Origin: Caryophanales bacterium | Lineage (GTDB): Bacteria > Bacillota > Bacilli > Exiguobacteriales > Exiguobacteriaceae | Direction: 5' to 3' | Assembly: GCA_902363455.1 (NCBI GenBank) | Contig: CABJAC010000004.1 | Location: forward strand, 62,001 to 126,000 | DNA length: 64,000 nt | Shown: piece after piece, positions 60,367-64,000 of the stretch | How the letters are laid out: every line of letters begins with the position of its first letter | Numbering within the stretch: position 1 is the stretch's first letter | Position numbers and translations under genes: made by a program | Notes under the pieces: model-generated | Told to the model about the DNA's origin: nothing | Seen by the model: the letters and a program-made list of their open reading frames with translations, nothing else | Databases searched by the model: none

Positions 60367-61152
60367 ATGGAAACCATCACGAAAAAAGCAAACCTATCTT
60401 TAATTGAACTCCCTAGCGGTGGAGACGAGTCCTTGTTTTGTCGCCTATATTCCCCAGCCTTAACGCGCCCCGCTCCTTTGATTGTCTTATTTCACGGATT
60501 CCCTGGGAAACAATTGAACATGGACTGGGCCGTTCGACTGCAGGAACTTGGTTTTCATGTCCTCGTCACTTCGTATCGCGGCACGATCGGCAGCCCCGGT
60601 GCCTTCCGTTTCCGACATGTACTCGAAGATGCGACTGCCATCATGAAACATGTCGTTTCCCCTGTGTTTACACAAGCACACGATATCTCAGCCGACCAGA
60701 TTTCAATCGTCGGTCACAGCATGGGCGGTTTTGCCGGACTTCATGCCTTTGCAAATGTCCCGATGATTGCCCATTACATCGGCATCTCACCCTTTAATTT
60801 TGGTTTGATCGGACAGCTGGTACTCGAGTATCCGGAACATGAGGAAGCCTTGCGCGGTGTCCTCAGCCGCGGTGCGACCTTCCTGTCGCATACCGATGGG
60901 GACACGTTGCTGAAAGAGTTGACCGAGCATCATGCCGAATGGAATCTACTGGCGCTAAAAGAGAAACTGCGCACTCGGTCCGCACTGCTTGTCACATCCG
61001 AGCGCGACGAGACCTCCATTAAATCCCTGCATCATGATCTCTTACAAGATGCTAGTACGTTTGAAGAAATCATCGTCGACAGCGATCACAACTACATCGA
61101 CAACCGGGAAGAAGCCTTTCAGTCTTGGACAACGTGGTTGCAACAACGCTAA
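60367..61152 (+). CDS. Alpha/beta hydrolase (dienelactone hydrolase/esterase-like)
   Basis: A 261-residue cytosolic hydrolase. LFHGFPG near residue 41 gives the oxyanion hole, S118 in GHSMGG is the nucleophile, Asp in TSERDETS and His in DSDHNYID complete the triad. No signal peptide. The ATG at 60367 follows GAAGGAG by eight bases. Substrate unknown; an acyl-peptide or carboxyl-ester hydrolase is possible. Confidence 0.82.
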   Translation: METITKKANLSLIELPSGGDESLFCRLYSPALTRPAPLIVLFHGFPGKQLNMDWAVRLQELGFHVLVTSYRGTIGSPGAFRFRHVLEDATAIMKHVVSPVFTQAHDISADQISIVGHSMGGFAGLHAFANVPMIAHYIGISPFNFGLIGQLVLEYPEHEEALRGVLSRGATFLSHTDGDTLLKELTEHHAEWNLLALKEKLRTRSALLVTSERDETSIKSLHHDLLQDASTFEEIIVDSDHNYIDNREEAFQSWTTWLQQR

Positions 61153-61154
61153 AA

Positions 61155-61195
61155 AAAACAGGAATCCTCACCCTGATACGGAGGATTCCTGTTTT
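61155..61195. terminator. Bidirectional terminator
   Basis: Perfect 15-bp stem AAAACAGGAATCCTC / GAGGATTCCTGTTTT between convergent genes. Confidence 0.88.
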
Positions 61196-61743
61196 GTCTG
61201 TGTTTTGACGTTTGGTCGTAACTGCATCCGGTACAACACGAGCGTGAACAAGGTCAGTGTCGAACACGCGTACCAAATGGTCGTAAAGAGTGTGCCCGTA
61301 TCCGTCCCGATGAAGATGCCGTGAAGGGTCATCAAAAGCCAAGCCGGGAGGACAAGCCAGTGCGTTAATTTCCATAACGTTTTTCCGAGAAACTCTTTCA
61401 AGAAATCAGAAGTCACTAAGACAAAACCAAACAGGTAAAGACTGATTGTTCCAAAGGCATTCCAAAGTGGCTCATATGATGCAGTCCCCGGAATCAAAAT
61501 TTCAAGTAAACTCATAGGCGCATACGTATCAACGATGATCAATGTCGCATGAAGCACAATCGCTAATAATCCCGCCCAACCACTGTACAGATGAATATGA
61601 TGCAGACGGGCTTTTTGTTTTTTCAATGTCGGGAATGAACCGAGTAAACCGCCTAAAACCGATAGTGTCAAAAAGAAATGTCCGGTCATTCCACTCAAAC
61701 GAATCATTGTCCATGTTGAAAACAACCATTTCATCCAGTCCAT
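61168..61743 (-). CDS. Ferric-reductase-like (YedZ/FRD-type) haem membrane protein
   Basis: A 191-residue protein with about six membrane segments. Paired histidines spaced for haem are seen in RLHHIHLYSGWAGLLAIVLHA and KLTHWLVLPAWLLMTLHGIF, the ferric-reductase-like transmembrane pattern. It lacks an FAD/NADPH domain. It overlaps apbE by 13 bases and starts after GGAGGG. Probably an electron carrier across the membrane whose partners are encoded elsewhere or are flavinylated proteins. Confidence 0.75.
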   Translation of the reverse strand: MDWMKWLFSTWTMIRLSGMTGHFFLTLSVLGGLLGSFPTLKKQKARLHHIHLYSGWAGLLAIVLHATLIIVDTYAPMSLLEILIPGTASYEPLWNAFGTISLYLFGFVLVTSDFLKEFLGKTLWKLTHWLVLPAWLLMTLHGIFIGTDTGTLFTTIWYACSTLTLFTLVLYRMQLRPNVKTQTKQESSVSG

Positions 61744-62624
61744 ATTGCTTGCCCTCCTTTCTCTTCCGCCACCATTTTTCCGGATTCATCCATTAACAAC
61801 AATCGTCCGTTTGGAAACCATTTGAACAATTTGTCCTGTCGCTCGGCTTCCGTCATCTGAAAAGCCAGCTTCGTCATCACCTCTGCCTCATAGAGTTGCG
61901 GAGCTGATGCTGTGACTTGAACGAACCGGCTTTCAATCGGACGTCCCGTCTTACCGCTCAACAAATGATGGTTCGTGCGTTTTCCGACCTTCCACGAACG
62001 ATATACCCGATTTGATGTCGCAATCGCCCCTTGGCGTAACTGAACTTCGGCAATTGCCTGTTCCGTCTGCGGATCGGTGATTGCAACCTTCCACGGTTGT
62101 GTATCCGACCAGACGATGACATCGCCTCCCGCCTCAATCAAACCACGCGGTTGTTTTTTTCGTAACCGTTGTGCCGCGAGCATCGCCGCCGCACCTTTTC
62201 CGATGCCGCCTAAATCAATCGCGCCGTGACTCACTCGTGTCACGTCGCATCCTTCAATCACAAACGGACTGCTCTCGGGTGGGGCTTCGATCCTGAATGA
62301 TTCAACGGCGCGTTGGAATGGAAACGAGCGGTCGTATCCATTTGCCTGTTGCTGTTCCAGTAAAAAGGGCGAAAAATACTGCTCCGTCTGTTCAAAGTAA
62401 CGAATTGCACGTTGCAATAAGCGTGCAAGCGGTAACGAGACACTGAGCGATTCTCCGACCATCAGACCATTTAATCGACTGACCTCACTCGCCGGATCAA
62501 ATCGTGACCATTGACGGTCGACATATTGAAAAAATTGTTGGATGGTTTTCCATTCGTCCTCTGTGATCGGTTGATCGGTGACGAACCGAATGGTGTTATG
62601 CATCGCATACAACTGACGATTCAT
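61731..62624 (-). CDS. apbE: FAD:protein FMN transferase (ApbE)
   Basis: A 297-residue enzyme. LGGIGKGAAAMLAAQRL near 145-162 and IEAGGDVIVWS near 172 are FAD/Mg-binding elements, and ATSNRVYRSW plus HHLLSGKTGRPI are the ApbE catalytic regions. It covalently attaches FMN to Thr or Ser of target proteins. The cytosolic start (no signal peptide) is typical of some Gram-positive members, though others are exported lipoproteins. It lies between an acidic exported protein and a ferric-reductase-like protein. Confidence 0.9.
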   Translation of the reverse strand: MNRQLYAMHNTIRFVTDQPITEDEWKTIQQFFQYVDRQWSRFDPASEVSRLNGLMVGESLSVSLPLARLLQRAIRYFEQTEQYFSPFLLEQQQANGYDRSFPFQRAVESFRIEAPPESSPFVIEGCDVTRVSHGAIDLGGIGKGAAAMLAAQRLRKKQPRGLIEAGGDVIVWSDTQPWKVAITDPQTEQAIAEVQLRQGAIATSNRVYRSWKVGKRTNHHLLSGKTGRPIESRFVQVTASAPQLYEAEVMTKLAFQMTEAERQDKLFKWFPNGRLLLMDESGKMVAEEKGGQAIWTG

Positions 62625-62637
62625 TCCGATTCACCTC

Positions 62638-62943
62638 CTATTTCGAATGACTGGACTGTCCGTCACTTCCACCGCTCGGCTGTTCAAAACCGGATGTTTC
62701 GTTGCTCTGCCACCCTTCATCATCGTCCTCCTCATAACTGTCCTCATCTGATTCACCCCACTCATCGTCATCACCTTGCGACGGCTGACTTGGAATCGTC
62801 GTTTCATCGAAATAGGAATCGCCTGTATTAACGGGGTTCGTCGGCTGATCATTCGAAGCGACACTCAATTGACCGATTGCAAGACCTAAAAAGACACTGC
62901 TGCTCAGACCAACAATCCACTTCGCAAATGGTTTTGGTTTCAT
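62638..62943 (-). CDS. Exported, highly acidic small protein in apbE operon
   Basis: A 101-residue protein with an N-terminal signal anchor (about 8-28) and an extracellular tail rich in Asp, Glu, Ser and Gly (GDDDEWGESDEDSYEEDDDE). It has no Cys, no FMN-binding domain, and no D-x-x-S/T-G-A-T flavinylation motif. It is first in an operon with apbE and the ferric-reductase-like gene. The tail could bind metal ions. Start follows GAGAGGAG. No recognised family. Confidence 0.6.
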   Translation of the reverse strand: MKPKPFAKWIVGLSSSVFLGLAIGQLSVASNDQPTNPVNTGDSYFDETTIPSQPSQGDDDEWGESDEDSYEEDDDEGWQSNETSGFEQPSGGSDGQSSHSK

Positions 62944-62992
62944 TGTCCCTGCTCCTCTCGTTTCCTGTTATCTTTACTGTATCGATAAAAAC

Positions 62993-63024
62993 TGACAACT
63001 AGCTGATGACAACTGTGGGATAAT
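62993..63024 (+). promoter_or_regulatory. Direct repeats at the response regulator promoter
   Basis: TGACAACT occurs at 62993-63000 and 63007-63014, 14 bp apart, just before a -10-like GATAAT (63019-63024) with no -35. OmpR-family regulators bind such tandem repeats, so autoregulation is possible. The acidic protein-apbE operon diverges here and could be co-regulated. Confidence 0.4.
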
Positions 63025-63054
63025 AAGAAAAACAACGGGACAGGGGGAATGAGA

Positions 63055-63732
63055 ATGCGTGTCTTGATCGCAGAAGATGATGAACGTCTAGCTAAAATGT
63101 TACGCCTTCATCTTGAACGCGCCGGTTACCAGGTGGATGTCGCCCATGACGGGGTAACCGCCATCGAACAGTGTCAGACGTTTCGTTATGATTTGCTTGT
63201 CCTCGACTGGATGATGCCGTATAAAAGTGGCATTGAAGTGGCAACCGAGTTGCGGGGGGAGCGTTTCGAGGGCGGTATCCTGATGTTGACGGCACGCGAT
63301 ACGGAAATTGATTTGGTCCACGGACTCGATAGCGGCGCCGATGATTATCTCGTCAAACCGTTTCAGGCAAACGAGCTGTTAGCCAGACTCCGTGCCCTGA
63401 GCCGCCGTCAGAAAAAAGCATTCATCTCGATCGTTTCTTATCAAGAACTGGAACTGGATATCACGACGCAGACGATTTCCTATGCCCACCATCCCCTTGA
63501 TTTAACGCGCCGTGAGTTCGAGTTTTTATCCTTGTTGCTGCGTCGTCCGGAACAGGTCATGGGGCGGGAATTGATCATTGAAATCGTCTGGGGCATCGGG
63601 GCCGATATTACTGACAATGCGCTCGATGCACTTGTTCGGCTTGTCCGCAAAAAACTGGATGCAGCAGGTGCACCTTCCTTGATCAAAACCGTCCGCGGTT
63701 TCGGCTACCGGCTCGGTGATCCACATGCTTGA
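63055..63732 (+). CDS. OmpR-family response regulator
   Basis: A 225-residue protein. Receiver: E7/D8/D9, phospho-acceptor D51 in LLVLDWMMPYKSG, K in YLVKPFQANELLAR. C-terminal winged helix: LTRREFEFLSLLL, VRLVRKKLD and TVRGFGYRLG. The second ATG (63055) is spaced correctly from CAGGGGGA; the first abuts it. It overlaps the kinase gene by 8 bases. Confidence 0.92.
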   Translation: MRVLIAEDDERLAKMLRLHLERAGYQVDVAHDGVTAIEQCQTFRYDLLVLDWMMPYKSGIEVATELRGERFEGGILMLTARDTEIDLVHGLDSGADDYLVKPFQANELLARLRALSRRQKKAFISIVSYQELELDITTQTISYAHHPLDLTRREFEFLSLLLRRPEQVMGRELIIEIVWGIGADITDNALDALVRLVRKKLDAAGAPSLIKTVRGFGYRLGDPHA

Positions 63733-64000
63733 GACGATCCGGAAACGCTTGACGTTATTGTTTAGCGGCACGTTTTTATTATTGTTGATTTTGATTTTAA
63801 TCGGGGTCTATTTTACGACCGCCCGGTTGCTGGATCAAACGGAGTTGAACCAATTAAAGTCGGTCTCGAATCGTGATCTGTTCGAGCGTATCGAACACGG
63901 GGAAGATCGTGTGATCCGGGATCCGATTTATTTTCAACTCTTTAATCCGGATGGGACGGAACGCTATACACGACTGCCCGACGACCTGCCAAAAGAACAT
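63725..64000 (+). CDS. Sensor histidine kinase, N-terminal part (cut by window end)
   Basis: The frame is open from ATG at 63725 to the last base (92 codons). It begins MLETIRKRLTLLFSGTFLLL and has one hydrophobic segment (about 11-32) followed by the start of an extracellular sensor region ending at PKEH. Overlap with the response regulator gene and the membrane start identify it as the cognate kinase. The catalytic part lies beyond the window. Confidence 0.85.
   Translation, partial: MLETIRKRLTLLFSGTFLLLLILILIGVYFTTARLLDQTELNQLKSVSNRDLFERIEHGEDRVIRDPIYFQLFNPDGTERYTRLPDDLPKEH

Noticed and set aside
62638-62943. Acidic protein as the flavinylation target of ApbE
   Set aside because: It has no FMN-binding domain and no D-x-x-S/T-G-A-T motif.
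1-64000. CRISPR arrays, rRNA, tRNA, prophage or integrative elements
   Set aside because: No regularly spaced repeats, no cloverleaf or rRNA sequence, and no integrase or phage structural genes were seen on either strand. Only the TnpB element is mobile.

Overview
The window looks like a chromosomal segment of a moderate-GC Bacillota of the order Bacillales. The gene set (AdeR/Ald alanine module, PdxK, YojF-BshB2 bacillithiol pair, KtrB, MhqR-AzoR, TagA, SacP/SacT with an RNA antiterminator) resembles Bacillus relatives, and the overall composition best fits Exiguobacterium. That genus call is from recall and was not tested by any search. There are no rRNA or tRNA genes, no prophage and no CRISPR array. 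The only mobile element is a solo IS200/IS605-type TnpB at 30.5-31.8 kb. A near-consensus parS site at 36,622 suggests an origin-proximal location.

Layout: 0-4 kb holds a TVP38-type membrane protein, a DUF485/sodium:solute symporter pair behind a cre site and a FadR/LldR-type operator, and a TauE exporter. At 4-4.26 kb lies a folded intergenic element. From 4.3 to 8.3 kb is an alanine catabolism module (AGCS symporter, PucR-type activator like AdeR, Ald) with two near-identical palindromes placed for co-activation. From 8.4 to 16 kb are a TPR protein, a phytol/dolichol-kinase-like protein, DUF1836, a tubby-like protein, an Mrr-like nuclease, and a translationally coupled trio of PAS histidine kinase and two SDR proteins. 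From 16 to 25.4 kb: KtrB, MotAB, DUF420/flavin oxidoreductase/DUF1499, and a lipoprotein-response regulator-kinase operon. From 25.5 to 32.6 kb: Cof phosphatase, Ung, TagA, AzoR/MhqR-like, LacI regulator, TnpB, NlpC/P60 endopeptidase.

From 32.8 to 45 kb: a TetR-controlled RND pump, a ProC-like reductase, a CBS-ACT protein, DUF47-PiT phosphate uptake behind Pho-box-like repeats, PdxK, YojF-BshB2, and the queuosine operon queCDEF behind a preQ1-I riboswitch. From 45 to 51.3 kb are two PTS loci: a maltose/glucose-type EIICB with LacI/CcpA-type sites, and a sucrose-type locus (RAT plus terminator, sacP, sacT starting at CTG, fructokinase) that lacks a sucrose-6-phosphate hydrolase. From 51.4 to 64 kb: hydrolases, an NCS2 permease, a POT peptide transporter, a YgiB/YgiC-like lipoprotein/ATP-grasp pair, an ABC-F protein preceded by a 57-codon basic ORF, and an acidic membrane protein-ApbE-ferric-reductase-like operon divergent from a two-component system cut off by the window end.

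Most of the window is ordinary core genome. The strongest second-look items are the AdeR operator pair, the folded intergenic element and a hairpin it shares with 51.3 kb, the parS site, the sacT CTG start, the kinase-SDR-SDR cluster, the TnpB end with candidate guide RNA, and the ApbE operon with no recognisable flavinylation target. I did not find convincing evidence for a wholly new system.
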